Source of the DNA: JAICMB01 sp963838885 | Lineage (GTDB): Bacteria > Acidobacteriota > Terriglobia > Bryobacterales > Bryobacteraceae | Assembly: GCA_963838885.1 (NCBI GenBank) | Contig: CAWITB010000067.1 | Coordinates: forward strand, 62,001-126,000 | Direction: 5' to 3' | DNA: 64,000 nucleotides | Part shown: piece by piece, positions 10,258 to 19,495 of the stretch | Layout: each line of letters starts with the position of its first letter | How positions within the stretch are numbered: the stretch's first letter is position 1 | The notes under the pieces: generated by a model | Databases searched by the model: none | What the model was told of the DNA's origin: nothing | What the model saw: only the letters and a program-made list of their open reading frames with translations | Position numbers and translations under genes: made by a program

Positions 10258-10603
10258 TCATGCCAGATGGCCCAGATCAAGCTTAAGGGCTCGGGCAAGC
10301 TTCTTTAGCGTCGCGATTCCACCCTTTCTGTGTCTCTCCTGAATGGCGGCAATCATCGGGCGCGACACATGGGACGGCTTCGCCAAATATTCCTGAGTGA
10401 TGCCGCGATACTCGCGCCAGATTTTGACTGGGCTTTCGCCGGCGAGCCGCCGCTCGGCGATCTCGATCGGTATCAGCTCGTCCTCGCCGCGCTCGATTCG
10501 CGCTTCGCCGCGTCATAGGCTTTTACGTCGGCAAGCATCTCCGGATCGTCCATCAGCAAGACGGCGAACTCCTTGCCGTAGCGGGTGATTTTTCAATGTG
10601 CAT
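10258..10603 (-). pseudogene. XRE-type HTH antitoxin-like gene, frame broken twice
   Basis: Joining three frames on the minus strand gives a protein of about 115 residues of the type found as the antitoxin of RelE/HigB-like modules: ITRYGKEFAVLLMDD near the start, then ERRLAGESPVKIWREYRG, then the XRE helix-turn-helix ITQEYLAKPSHVSRPMIAAI and the end LARALKLDLGHLA before TGA (10260-10258). Frames are lost by one missing A in the A-run at about 10588-10592 and by one missing base at about 10503. Both are deletions and could be sequencing errors. No toxin gene is adjacent: only 78 bp separate it from the next gene end. Identification of the HTH domain is good; partner and function are unknown. 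Confidence 0.6.
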
Positions 10604-10681
10604 CCAGTAGACCGTGCGGGATCATGCAGGATTTGAAGCGGCGCCGGGAGCGATGAACACGGCTGGCCGGGGGCCCAGCCC

Positions 10682-11458
10682 TTAGCCCTTGAGCGACGAA
10701 GGGGGAGGGTTCGGCAGACTGAACGTGACGTTGCGCTCCTCGTTCAATCGCAGGCTCATATCGCGATCGACCGTGGTCAGGGGCGCCGTCTTCTCCACGC
10801 GGTCCATGGTGACGTAGTGCAGCGTGCTCTTGTCCCACCAATACGCCAGCACCGGCTTGATGTTGTGATCGTTGAAGGCGATGAGGTACAGCGTAGGCTC
10901 ACTGCTAGCGGCGCTGGATGTATCTTTGGGAGGAGCCGAGGCGGCTCCGGAGGAGGTTCTGGGGGCGCGGTCATGACCACCGGCGGAGGCTGCGGTACGC
11001 CGTAGTTCGAGACCACGGTGATGTCGGGCGAGGGCTGATATGACGACGAGTACGGCGAGCCGTAGTAAGGCGAGGAAGGATAATAATCGTTCCAATCGTC
11101 CCAGAAGAAGGGATCCCAGAATCCATACCAGTAGGGCCATCCGTAGGAGAAGTAAGTGCGGCCGTAGCGGCCATAGCGCCCGTAGCCGCGCAATCCATAG
11201 TTGCCGCGATAGGTTCCCCGCGCCAGGTCTGCCCGCCATAGGGCGTATGGAATGTCCAGCCCCCGCGGCCCACGCCGCCGCGGTTGAACGAGCCGCCGCG
11301 GAATGCGCTAGCCCGCCGCCTCTGGCGAAGCCTCCGCTCGCACCGCCGCGAGAGACGCCTCCGCCCAAGTGTCCGCCGCCGGCATGTCCCCCACCGCGTT
11401 GCGCCGAGGCAGCCGCGGCCAGCGCAACGCTCAGAACTGCATAAACAAACAGGCGCAT
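10682..11458 (-). CDS. Secreted Gly/Tyr/Pro-rich protein, frame broken by three one-base deletions
   Basis: Begins at ATG 11458 with a clear signal peptide (MRLFVYAVLSVALAAAASAQ) followed by a Gly-rich stretch (RGGGHAGGGHLGGG). Reading on requires three frame changes, at about 11312-11314 (C run), 11216-11219 (CCCC) and about 10935. The corrected protein of about 260 residues has an aromatic middle part (YGRYGRYGRTYFSYGWPYW, WDPFFWDDWNDYYPSSPYYG), a Pro-rich linker, and a folded C-terminal part (LYLIAFNDHNIKPVLAYWW, LHYVTMDRVEKTAPL). All three changes are losses of one base in runs of the same base, typical of homopolymer errors. Function unknown; probably exported to periplasm or surface. 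Compare the FecR protein at 20494. Confidence 0.6.
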   Translation of the reverse strand: MRLFVYAVLSVALAAAASAQRGGGHAGGGHLGGGVSRGGASGGFARGGGLAHSAAARSTAAAWAAGAGHSIRPMAGRPGAGNLSRQLWIARLRALWPLRPHLLLLRMALLVWILGSLLLGRLERLLSFLALLRLAVLVVISALARHHRGLELRRTAASAGGHDRAPRTSSGAASAPPKDTSSAASSEPTLYLIAFNDHNIKPVLAYWWDKSTLHYVTMDRVEKTAPLTTVDRDMSLRLNEERNVTFSLPNPPPSSLKG

Positions 11459-11650
11459 AAGCGCTCCCACTTGGAGAGTAACTCCATGCCGCGCCACAGG
11501 CAACCGCGTCCGCGGCAGGGCACACAAAATATGACGCCGCTTTCTCGTTGGTGCGTGCAGAACTATACTGGATGGCGGCAGTCGCGCCAAAAGCTCCGCT
11601 CCTTTATGGTCGCGGCTTGCGGCAAATTAGTCCGCACACAGGTGCGCACA

Positions 11651-12022
11651 CTAACCGCGGCCGCCCAGCAGCGTCCCAATCCAAACGGCGCAATAGCCCA
11701 GCGCCACGCTGGCAACGACGTTCAGGAGCGCGACCCAGCGGGCGCCTTCGCGCATCGCTTGATAGGTCTCATACTCGAAGCTTGAGAAGGTAGTGTAGCC
11801 GCCCAGAAAACCCGTCACGAGCAGCAGTCTCCAGCGCGGGTCGAAGAATCGTGCGCTGAAAATCGCCATGAGCAATCCGATGGCGAACGATCCGGTTAGG
11901 TTTACGATGAAAGTTCCCCAGGGAAATGTCGCGCCGAGGCGGTGCATGATGAAGCTCGACCCGGCGTATCGCGCCAGCGCTCCCGCGCCGCCGCCAATCA
12001 GCACCAGCAGATACCTATCCAT
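11651..12022 (-). CDS. crcB: Fluoride ion channel Fluc/CrcB
   Basis: A 123-residue inner-membrane protein with four hydrophobic helices, the size of a single Fluc subunit, which works as an antiparallel dimer to export fluoride. Family signatures are GGGAGALARY near the N-terminus, GTFIVNLTGSFAIGLL (the central Asn-containing helix) and the GFLGGYTTFSSFEYE block that carries the TM break and fluoride-path Phe residues. It starts at ATG 12022. I looked for a fluoride riboswitch in the preceding 150 bp and saw no convincing one. It diverges from the PBP gene, with about 190 bp between the starts. Confidence 0.93.
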   Translation of the reverse strand: MDRYLLVLIGGGAGALARYAGSSFIMHRLGATFPWGTFIVNLTGSFAIGLLMAIFSARFFDPRWRLLLVTGFLGGYTTFSSFEYETYQAMREGARWVALLNVVASVALGYCAVWIGTLLGGRG

Positions 12023-12211
12023 AAACGCCGCCTTCGCTGGGCCAATAAAGGCCGTCTCCGCGGGGAATTGACTTCACTTGTCCCAGTATCATGCAAAGCG
12101 GCCACGCCGGTAAATTTGACCGCCGGCTTTACAACCCCATATTCCTATCCCGCTAATCCATTCAAATCACGCCATCTCCCACTGGCATATGGCGTGCTTC
12201 ACAGGGTAGGA

Positions 12212-14614
12212 ATGCGCCCCGAGACGATGGAGGAAGAGACCGCGCTCGCCGAGCCGCCGCAAGGCGATCGCCGGATGAGCCGGCGCGGAAAATGGCTGCT
12301 GGTCTGCTCTGGCGCGCTCCTGTTGATGGTCATTGCCGCCATTGTCGCAATCGCGGTCCCCTATCGTCGGCTTTCGAAAATCGTGGACCGGCAACTGGCC
12401 GCGGGGCCGTTTCAGCACACCTACAGCTTTTATGCCGCGCCGGTTACCGTTGCCGCCGGCGATGCGGAAAGCCCCGCGGAGCTGGCCGCCGCACTACGCC
12501 GCGGCGGCTTTCGCGAATCGAGCCGCAACGACCCGCAAACCTTCGCGATCTCGGATAATGCGGTCATCGTTCGCGGCGCCTCCCGGGTTCGCATTGATTT
12601 CGCGTCCAATCAGGTGCGCGCGATAACGGATCTGGACGGCAATAAAAAACTGCAACAGTTGGACCTGCCTCCGCAGCTCATCACAAATCTCTCCGACGAA
12701 GGCCGCGCCAAACGCATCCTGATTCGCTACTCCGACCTGCCGCCCGTCCTGGTGCAGGCCATCGTTTCGGCGGAAGATAAACGGTTTTTCAAACACTCCG
12801 GCCTGGACATGCGGCGCATCGTGAAGGCGCTTTACGTCGACCTGAAGGAACACCGTAAGGAACAGGGCGCCTCCACAATCACGATGCAATTGGCGAGAAA
12901 TCTGTGGCTCGACCGCGACAAGCGCTGGAAGCGGAAGATCGCCGAATCGCTGATTACGCTGCACCTGGAGCGCAAACTCAGCAAGCAACAGATCCTCGAA
13001 TATTACTGCAACCAGGTTTATCTGGGGGGCGCCGGCACTTTCAGCATCAACGGATTCGGCGAGGCCGCGCGCGTTTACTTCGGCAAGGACGTGCGCAAAC
13101 TGAGCCTGACCGAGGCCGCCACTCTCGCCGGGATCGTGCAGCGCCCCAGTTATTTCAACCCGCTGCGCTATCCGGACCACACCCTCGATCGCCGCAACAT
13201 CGTCCTTACGTTGATGCGCGAGAACCACTATATCTCGCAGGCGCAATACGAACGGGCCTTGAACGCTCCGCTCGGTCTGCACCCCAGCATCAACGACCTT
13301 TCGGAGACGCAATATTTCCTGGACATCGCGAGCGACCAGCTACAACGCCGCGTCGAGGAAAGCACGGGCGGCTCGGCGAACGTTTACACGACGATCGATA
13401 TGCGCTTGCAAAGCGCCGCCGAGCAGGCCGTCCGCGACGGCATGGCGTTGGTGGATAAGGAACTATCCAAACGCCGCAAAAAAGGAGTTGCACCCGCGAA
13501 GCCGCAAGTGGCACTGATCGCGATCGATCCACGCAGCGGCTACGTGAAGGCGCTGATCGGGGGACGGGATTATTCCGTCAGTCAGTTGAATCGCGTTCTG
13601 GCCGTACGCCCGCCGGGATCGGTGTTCAAGCCGTTTGTGTATGCTACAGCGATCGACAGCGCTCTCGACGGAGCCCAACAAGTCCTAACGCCCGCTTCGA
13701 CAATCGACGACGCTCCGACGACATTCCAGTTTGCGAACCGTACTTACACTCCCGGAAATTTCAAAGGCGAGTTCATGGGGCAGGTGACGTTGCGGCAGGC
13801 GCTGGCGCATTCTCTCAACGTCGCGACCGTGAAGCTCGCCGAAGAGGTCGGCTATAACAAGGTTGTGGCGCTGGCGCATCGCGCCGGAATGAACGACGAC
13901 ATTGCGGCCACGCCGGCCGTTGCGCTGGGCGCGTACGGGGTCACGCCCCTCGAGATTGCCGGGGCGTATACGATCTTCGCGAATGGCGGCGTCCGCGTGA
14001 AGCCGAATTTCATCGATGCCGTGCGCGGACACGACGGCGAGACCATCTATGAACACGACCCGCGTCCCTATCGCGTCCTCGATCCGCGCGTCGCGTTCAT
14101 CATGACCGACATGCTGGAGGAGGTCCTGCGGAGCGGAACGGGGGCCGGCGTTCGCGCCCGGGGATTCAAGCTGCCGGCGGCGGGCAAGACCGGCACCTCT
14201 CACGATGGCTGGTTTGCCGGATACACGTCACAGCTGTTATGCGTGGTGTGGGTGGGCTTCGACGATTATCGCGAGCTGGGTTTGGAAGGCGCGCACTCCG
14301 CGCTGCCGATCTGGACGGAGTTCATGATGGACGCGGCGCGCTATAAGGATTACCGCGATGCGAAGCCGTTTACGCCCCCTCCTGGCGTCGTGCGCGCGGT
14401 CGTAGACCCCGCTAGCGGCGATTTGGTTGGTCCCTTCTGCCCCACTGGTGAAACGGATTATTTCATTTCGGGCACGCAGCCATCGGTCGTGTGCCCCCAG
14501 CAGCAGCCGGTGAACGCTCTGCCCGCGGAAGCCGATCGGGCGGTTCCGGCGGTCAATTCAAACCCGACCCTCGTCCAAGCCGTCGATCTTTCCCGCCCCT
14601 CTCCGCCGTATTAG
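12212..14614 (+). CDS. Bifunctional class A penicillin-binding protein (glycosyltransferase/transpeptidase)
   Basis: An inner-membrane murein synthase of 800 aa that polymerises and cross-links peptidoglycan. ATG 12212 is chosen because it follows an AGGGTAGGA sequence and leaves a short acidic cytoplasmic tail before the TM helix (WLLVCSGALLLMVIAAIVAI). A PBP1b-type UB2H-like segment follows (about 50-150). The GT51 domain shows the catalytic motif VSAEDKRFFKHSG and ASTITMQLARNLWL. The transpeptidase has the SxxK nucleophile in PPGSVFKPF, SLN in HSLNVATVK, and KTGTS near residue 655. The C-terminus is Pro-rich. The domain order and UB2H-like region favour a PBP1b-like rather than PBP1a-like class; intact. 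Confidence 0.93.
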   Translation: MRPETMEEETALAEPPQGDRRMSRRGKWLLVCSGALLLMVIAAIVAIAVPYRRLSKIVDRQLAAGPFQHTYSFYAAPVTVAAGDAESPAELAAALRRGGFRESSRNDPQTFAISDNAVIVRGASRVRIDFASNQVRAITDLDGNKKLQQLDLPPQLITNLSDEGRAKRILIRYSDLPPVLVQAIVSAEDKRFFKHSGLDMRRIVKALYVDLKEHRKEQGASTITMQLARNLWLDRDKRWKRKIAESLITLHLERKLSKQQILEYYCNQVYLGGAGTFSINGFGEAARVYFGKDVRKLSLTEAATLAGIVQRPSYFNPLRYPDHTLDRRNIVLTLMRENHYISQAQYERALNAPLGLHPSINDLSETQYFLDIASDQLQRRVEESTGGSANVYTTIDMRLQSAAEQAVRDGMALVDKELSKRRKKGVAPAKPQVALIAIDPRSGYVKALIGGRDYSVSQLNRVLAVRPPGSVFKPFVYATAIDSALDGAQQVLTPASTIDDAPTTFQFANRTYTPGNFKGEFMGQVTLRQALAHSLNVATVKLAEEVGYNKVVALAHRAGMNDDIAATPAVALGAYGVTPLEIAGAYTIFANGGVRVKPNFIDAVRGHDGETIYEHDPRPYRVLDPRVAFIMTDMLEEVLRSGTGAGVRARGFKLPAAGKTGTSHDGWFAGYTSQLLCVVWVGFDDYRELGLEGAHSALPIWTEFMMDAARYKDYRDAKPFTPPPGVVRAVVDPASGDLVGPFCPTGETDYFISGTQPSVVCPQQQPVNALPAEADRAVPAVNSNPTLVQAVDLSRPSPPY

Positions 14615-14829
14615 CAGCAGACCTGTTCGAGAGCGAGAAGATTTTCTTTCTCCGGGCGCGACTTGCCGAGCAGATAGCACGCAAATTCATTGCGGGCGCG
14701 GAGATAGGCTTCGTGGGCCTCGAACGTATCTTCCCCGGTGTTGCGGGCGTACCGCAGCCGCGCGAATGCCGCATCGTATTCGGCGCGAAGAGATGCGAGC
14801 CTTTCATCGCGCTGTTTTCGCTGCACCAT
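14611..14829 (-). CDS. Small charged helical protein, 72 aa, unknown
   Basis: A 72-residue protein rich in Arg, Glu and Ala, predicted by eye to be almost entirely helical (RDERLASLRAEYDAAFARLR), ending in Cys-Cys. It starts at an ATG and its stop overlaps the 3' end of the convergent PBP gene by 4 bp. No signal peptide or membrane segment. I do not recognise a family. The biased composition and close packing between genes suggest a real gene, but a chance frame in GC-rich DNA cannot be excluded. Confidence 0.5.
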   Translation of the reverse strand: MVQRKQRDERLASLRAEYDAAFARLRYARNTGEDTFEAHEAYLRARNEFACYLLGKSRPEKENLLALEQVCC

Positions 14830-14909
14830 AAGATATATGGATGAGTGAAGGACCGATTCGATTCGTTACAGTCGCATTCGAAGCGGCTGTTACCATGATT
14901 TTTTAACGA

Positions 14910-15863
14910 ATGGCCATTCAAACTCTGTTCGGCTCCGTCCCGCAGGAGCCGAATCTCCTCGACCGCTTGAAAGCGGGCGTGCAGAAGACCCGTTCGGGTC
15001 TGATGGACCGCCTGGGAGACGTTTTCGCCGGCCGCAAAGAGATCGACGCCGACGTCCTCGACGAGCTCGAATATGCGCTTTACACGGCCGACATCGGGGT
15101 GAAAACAACCGAGGAGATTCTGGAGAGCGTTCGCGAGCGAGTGGACCGTAAGATGATGGGCGACGCCGCGGAGCTCAAGGCGCTGATTCGTCAACATATT
15201 CTAGATGTGCTCGAAGCGGCGGATCGTCCTCTGCCGCGCGTTGCCGAGCCGCCCGCCGTCATCATGGTTGTGGGCGTGAACGGCTCGGGAAAAACAACCA
15301 CTATCGGGAAGCTCGCGCATCGGTTCAAGGGGGAAGGGCGGGGCGTTCTGCTGTGCGCCGCCGATACTTTTCGCGCCGCCGCCATCGAGCAGCTCGAGAT
15401 TTGGGGGGAGCGCACCGGTACGAACGTGATCCGTCAATCATCGGGCGCCGACCCCAGCGCCGTGCTGTTTGACGCTCTTCAGGCCGCCAAGGCGCGCCAC
15501 GCCGACTACGTTATTGTCGATACGGCGGGCCGCCTTCATACCAAAGCCAACCTCATGGCCGAACTCGAGAAGATGCGCCGCACCGCCGCCAAAGTTGTTC
15601 CCGAGGCGCCGCATGAGGTGCTGCTCGTTCTGGATGCGACTACTGGCCAAAACGGGTTGGAGCAGGCGCGTAAATTCACCGAAACGAGCGGCGTGACGGG
15701 AATCGTGCTCACCAAACTGGACGGCACGGCGAAAGGTGGAATTGTGGTGGCGATCTCGCGCGAGCTGAGCCTGCCCATCCGCTACGTGGGCGTGGGGGAA
15801 AAAGTGGACGATCTGCTGCCCTTCGACCCGGCCGAGTTTGCCGATTCACTGTTGGAGCCGTGA
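14910..15863 (+). CDS. ftsY: Signal recognition particle receptor FtsY
   Basis: SRP receptor GTPase that docks ribosome-nascent chain complexes at the inner membrane. The 317-residue protein contains the N domain helical bundle (about 10-100) and the G domain: P-loop GVNGSGKTTTIGKLA (G1), DTFRAAAIEQL (insertion box), DTAGRLHTKANLM (G3) and TKLDGTAKGG (G4). The acidic A domain of E. coli FtsY is absent, as in many bacteria. It starts at ATG 14910 and its stop overlaps the GTG start of ribD (GTGA), so it heads the ftsY-ribD-ribE operon. Confidence 0.96.
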   Translation: MAIQTLFGSVPQEPNLLDRLKAGVQKTRSGLMDRLGDVFAGRKEIDADVLDELEYALYTADIGVKTTEEILESVRERVDRKMMGDAAELKALIRQHILDVLEAADRPLPRVAEPPAVIMVVGVNGSGKTTTIGKLAHRFKGEGRGVLLCAADTFRAAAIEQLEIWGERTGTNVIRQSSGADPSAVLFDALQAAKARHADYVIVDTAGRLHTKANLMAELEKMRRTAAKVVPEAPHEVLLVLDATTGQNGLEQARKFTETSGVTGIVLTKLDGTAKGGIVVAISRELSLPIRYVGVGEKVDDLLPFDPAEFADSLLEP

Positions 15864-16945
15864 AATCGGAGTACATGGAGCTGGCGCTGGCGCTGGCGCG
15901 GCAGGGAGTAGGACGCAGCAGTCCCAATCCGGCGGTCGGCGCGGTGCTTGTCCGCGATGGCGAGATCGTGGGGCGCGGAAGTCACACCTGGGCCGGCGTG
16001 CATCACGCCGAAATTCTGGCATTGGAGGAGGCCGCCGGACGCGCGCGCGGCGCAACCTTGTACGTCACGCTAGAGCCGTGCTGCCATCGCGGACGCACCG
16101 GTCCATGCGCCGATGCGTTGATCAAAGCCGGCGTCGCGCGCGTCGTCGCGGCCATGGAGGATCCCAACCCGGAGGTCGCGGGCCGCGGATTGGCGCGCCT
16201 TCGGGAGGCCGGGATCGACGTCGAGCCGGCGCCGGAATACACCGCCGAAGCCGAGGCCTTGAACGAAGCGTTCGTTTATGCGATGCGCAACGGAAGGCCG
16301 TTCGCGATCCTGAAAACAGCCATGACTCTCGACGGCAAGATCTCCGCGCAGCCGGGTGACAGCGGTTGGATCACCAGCGAACGGGCTCGCGAGCATGGGC
16401 GCGAGCTACGGCACTTGTGCGACGGGATATTGACGGGCATCGGCACGGTGTTGGCCGACGACCCGATGCTGACCGATCGCAGCGGACGGGAGCGCAGCCG
16501 CCCGTTGCTGCGCATCCTGCTCGATTCGAGGCTGCGGATCCCGCTCGAATCGCGCCTGCTTGAAAGCGCCAGGGGCGATCTGCTCATCGTCGCTGCCCCA
16601 TGGGTGGACGCGGAGCGCCGCAAGCTGGTCGAATCGCGCGGGGCGCGCGTCATCGAGTCCGATAGCTCCTGGAATGCGGTCCTGGACTTTCTTTCGCGCG
16701 AGAAGTATCGCTCGCTGCTTATCGAAGCGGGGAGCGCTGTCAACGGCTCGGCATTCGCGGCGGGGATCGTCGACAAAGTTGTCTTTTATTACGCGCCCAA
16801 GATCCTGGGCGGTCTTAAGTCGCTGCCGGCAGTCGGCGATCCCGGCCGCGCCCGCGACAATCCCATTCATATCGGCCGCTTGACGATTCACGAAATCGGA
16901 GACGATGAATTCGCGGTGGAGGGCTATGTTCAGCGGGATCGTTGA
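15860..16945 (+). CDS. ribD: Bifunctional riboflavin deaminase/reductase RibD
   Basis: Catalyses the second and third steps of riboflavin synthesis. The N-terminal deaminase domain (about 1-145) has the zinc-binding signature HAE (HHAEILAL) and PCCHRGRTGPC; the C-terminal reductase domain (about 150-361) starts at RPFAILKTAMTLDGKIS and has the NADPH-binding GILTGIGTVLADDP. The GTG at 15860 is the start: it overlaps the ftsY stop as GTGA and matches the family N-terminus (EYMELALALARQGVGRSSPNP). The end overlaps ribE by 20 bp. Confidence 0.96.
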   Translation: MKSEYMELALALARQGVGRSSPNPAVGAVLVRDGEIVGRGSHTWAGVHHAEILALEEAAGRARGATLYVTLEPCCHRGRTGPCADALIKAGVARVVAAMEDPNPEVAGRGLARLREAGIDVEPAPEYTAEAEALNEAFVYAMRNGRPFAILKTAMTLDGKISAQPGDSGWITSERAREHGRELRHLCDGILTGIGTVLADDPMLTDRSGRERSRPLLRILLDSRLRIPLESRLLESARGDLLIVAAPWVDAERRKLVESRGARVIESDSSWNAVLDFLSREKYRSLLIEAGSAVNGSAFAAGIVDKVVFYYAPKILGGLKSLPAVGDPGRARDNPIHIGRLTIHEIGDDEFAVEGYVQRDR

Positions 16946-17501
16946 AGAGACAGGCAGCGTTGTCGCGCCCGCTCCCGCTATCCGCATCGCGTGCCGCCGA
17001 GTTCTTGAAGACGCTTCTGAAGGCTGCAGCATCGCCGTCAATGGCGTTTGTCTCACAGCTCTTCGTCCGCAGCCCGGTTCGTTCGCCGCCGACGTCTCGC
17101 CCGAGACATTGGCGCGCAGCAATCTAGGGGATCTTCGGGCGGGCGCGCCGGTCAATCTCGAACGACCTGTCGCAGTAGGGGAGCGACTCAGCGGGCATAT
17201 TGTGCAGGGCCACGTCGATGCTACCGCGGAAATCACGGCGCTCGATTCGCTTCCCGAGGGGAACTGGTGGCTGAGCGTCCGGGTTCCGCGCGATCTCACA
17301 CGCTACATGATTCACAAAGGCTCGCTCTCACTCGACGGCATCAGCCTGACCATTGCGGCGCTGCACGACGACATCGTCTCGGCCGCGATCATCCCGCACA
17401 CTTACGAGAACACGAACCTGCGCGCGAGAAAACCGGGCGATCGAGTGAACGTCGAAGTGGACCTGATCGCTAAATATATCGAGAAGCTAGTCCGCCCCTA
17501 G
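16926..17501 (+). CDS. ribE: Riboflavin synthase alpha chain
   Basis: Dismutates two 6,7-dimethyl-8-ribityllumazines to riboflavin. The 191-residue protein shows the internal duplication of the family: the N-barrel begins MFSGIVEETGSV with the SIAVNGVCLT motif, and the second barrel contains GHIVQGHVDATAEI and LSLDGISLTI. ATG 16926 is chosen because MFSGIVEE is the invariant N-terminus. Named ribE in the Bacillus scheme, ribC in E. coli. It overlaps ribD by 20 bp and its last 15 bp overlap the 3' end of the convergent glmM. Confidence 0.95.
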   Translation: MFSGIVEETGSVVAPAPAIRIACRRVLEDASEGCSIAVNGVCLTALRPQPGSFAADVSPETLARSNLGDLRAGAPVNLERPVAVGERLSGHIVQGHVDATAEITALDSLPEGNWWLSVRVPRDLTRYMIHKGSLSLDGISLTIAALHDDIVSAAIIPHTYENTNLRARKPGDRVNVEVDLIAKYIEKLVRP

Positions 17502-18830
17502 CTCGGTGCGGATCAGCGAGGCGATGCGGTTGGCGTAGTCGTCGACCATGTCCGCGTCGGCGCCTTCGACCATGACGCGCGCCAACGGCTCGGTGCCGGA
17601 GAAGCGGACAAAGACGCGTCCGGAATCGCCAAACGCCGCCTTGGCGATCTGAATCTCGCGCTCAACAGCGGGAAGGTGCTCGAGCGGCCTGCGCTCCTTC
17701 ACCCGCACATTAACGAGCTTTTGCGGATAGATCTCGAGCTCGCCGGCCAGCTCCTCGAGCGTGCCGCCCGCCGCCGTCATGGCGTCGAATATACGCAGCG
17801 CCGTTAGCATGCCGTCGCCGGTCGTCGCGTACTCATGGAAAATGACGTGGCCGGATTGCTCGCCGCCCAACGCCGCGCCGGTTCGCAGCATCTCTTCGAG
17901 CACATATTTGTCGCCTACCGGCGTGCGCAACAGCTTAATTCCATGCGATCGCAGCGCGCGCTCCAGTCCCAGGTTCGACATCACCGTCGCTACCACGACA
18001 TCCCCCGGCAGCTTGCCTTCCGCTTTTAACTGCCGCGCGGCTATCAAAAGAACCGCGTCGCCGTCGACGATTTTTCCCGAACCGGACACGAACAAGGCGC
18101 GGTCCGCGTCTCCGTCGAAGGCCACTCCCACGTCCGCTGCCTCGCGCAGCACGGCATTGCGGAGAAAGTCGAGGTGCGTCGATCCGCAGTTCAGGTTAAT
18201 ATTGCGCCCGTCCGGCGAAGCTCCGATGGCGTGAACCCGCGCGCCCAGCTTGGTGAATAGCTCCGGCGCAAGACGGCTGGCCGAGCCGTTGGCGCAATCC
18301 ACTGCCATGTGTAGGCCGCCGAGGGTGCGCGACAAGCTCGAGGCCAGATGATCGATGTAAACGCGGTCCAACTGTTCGTCGACAGCGAGCGCCGCGGGCG
18401 CCCCATCGATCCCATCGTGCAGCGCGGCGAAGATGTCCGCTTCGATGGCTTCTTCCTGTTCGTCCGGCAGCTTGTAGCCGGAATGTCCCAGCACTTTGAT
18501 GCCATTGTCGCGATAGGGATTGTGCGACGCCGAAATCATGACTCCGGCCGCGAAGGGTCCGTTTTTCGCCAGGAAAGCGATCCCGGGAGTCGTCGTGACC
18601 CCCGCGAAATCGATCTCGATGCCATGCCTCCCCAGGCCCGCCGCGATCCAAGAAGCCAGCTCCGCGCCCGACTCGCGAGTGTCCATTCCAATCACGACGC
18701 GCCGTTCCCGGCCGCTCAATGCAATCCATGCGCCCAGCGCGAAGCCTGTCGCCGTCACGGTCTTGCGGTCGAGCGGATATTCTCCCGCCACCCCGCGAAT
18801 GCCATCGGTGCCGAACAGCGCGCGCGCCAC
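17487..18830 (-). CDS. glmM: Phosphoglucosamine mutase GlmM
   Basis: Converts glucosamine-6-phosphate to glucosamine-1-phosphate for UDP-GlcNAc, the peptidoglycan and LPS precursor. The 447-residue enzyme has the four expected domains: LFGTDGIRGVAGEYP at the N-terminus, the phosphoserine loop MISASHNPYRDNG near residue 100, the metal loop AFDGDADRALF near 240, the sugar loop GGEQSGHVIF near 325 and the phosphate-binding RFSGTEPLARVM near 420. The start is GTG 18830, whose G is shared with the TAG stop of cdaR. Third gene of the cdaA-cdaR-glmM operon. Confidence 0.96.
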   Translation of the reverse strand: MARALFGTDGIRGVAGEYPLDRKTVTATGFALGAWIALSGRERRVVIGMDTRESGAELASWIAAGLGRHGIEIDFAGVTTTPGIAFLAKNGPFAAGVMISASHNPYRDNGIKVLGHSGYKLPDEQEEAIEADIFAALHDGIDGAPAALAVDEQLDRVYIDHLASSLSRTLGGLHMAVDCANGSASRLAPELFTKLGARVHAIGASPDGRNINLNCGSTHLDFLRNAVLREAADVGVAFDGDADRALFVSGSGKIVDGDAVLLIAARQLKAEGKLPGDVVVATVMSNLGLERALRSHGIKLLRTPVGDKYVLEEMLRTGAALGGEQSGHVIFHEYATTGDGMLTALRIFDAMTAAGGTLEELAGELEIYPQKLVNVRVKERRPLEHLPAVEREIQIAKAAFGDSGRVFVRFSGTEPLARVMVEGADADMVDDYANRIASLIRTELGAD

Positions 18831-19495
18831 TAATTCATGTCCCTCTTTTCGAGCTTCACTTTAAAATGGACCTGCGCCAAGGGATCCAGCCGTACTTGCG
18901 GATCTCCCACGTTCACATGGATGCGCATATCGGACTGCGCCATGACGCTGCTCACGTTGCTGAGGTCGATGGGGTCGGTGCCGACGGAATCGATCGGGCG
19001 CACGTGGCTTTCCGGTCCCACGATACGCACGCTGGCCGGCTCGAAGCGGCTGCTGACAATGGCATACCCCTCCGGAGGGCCGGCCGCAAAGCGCGCGCGG
19101 ATCGGGACTGTCTTATATAAAAGATGCTCGAAGCGCATGGTGATCTGCGAGGGGACGGCCTTGTAAAAACTCACGCCCATGGGAAGTTTCACGTTGCGAT
19201 CCGTAAAGGTGAACGTCCGCTCGCCCGGTCGGCCGACCGTTGCCAGATCGAGCATCACGGCCGCTTCCGACAGATTGTCGCGCGTCAGGCGCCCGGAAGC
19301 GCCGCGAATCTCCAGCCGCACGCGCTCGGGCATCTCCGTGCTGATATCGAGATCGTCGGGCATGTTCTTGAACTCGATCGGGACATTAACGGAGGTGGCG
19401 ATCTCGGGCTCTCGCGCCAGCATTGTCCACAGCAGCGTGGCGATTGCCAGGGAGAGCAGTTTCCATCCCAGGTTGTCGAACAGGAAGCGCTTCAT
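18830..19495 (-). CDS. cdaR: CdaR, YbbR-domain regulator of diadenylate cyclase
   Basis: A 221-residue membrane-anchored extracytoplasmic protein with an N-terminal TM helix (WKLLSLAIATLLWTML) and two to three YbbR repeats. In Firmicutes CdaR binds CdaA and tunes its c-di-AMP synthesis. ATG 19495 is the start, since it overlaps the cdaA stop (ATGA) and places the TM segment at the N-terminus; longer upstream frames run into cdaA coding sequence. Its place between cdaA and glmM is the main support for the name. Confidence 0.88.
   Translation of the reverse strand: MKRFLFDNLGWKLLSLAIATLLWTMLAREPEIATSVNVPIEFKNMPDDLDISTEMPERVRLEIRGASGRLTRDNLSEAAVMLDLATVGRPGERTFTFTDRNVKLPMGVSFYKAVPSQITMRFEHLLYKTVPIRARFAAGPPEGYAIVSSRFEPASVRIVGPESHVRPIDSVGTDPIDLSNVSSVMAQSDMRIHVNVGDPQVRLDPLAQVHFKVKLEKRDMN

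Noticed and set aside
12023..12211. Possible fluoride riboswitch upstream of crcB
   Set aside because: The leader on the minus strand has G/C-rich short pairs but not the pseudoknot and conserved loop sequence of the fluoride aptamer; too weak to call.
11942..12211. 90-codon N-terminal extension of the PBP
   Set aside because: It would overlap crcB and lacks homology; the ATG at 12212 has a ribosome site and gives the expected short cytoplasmic tail.
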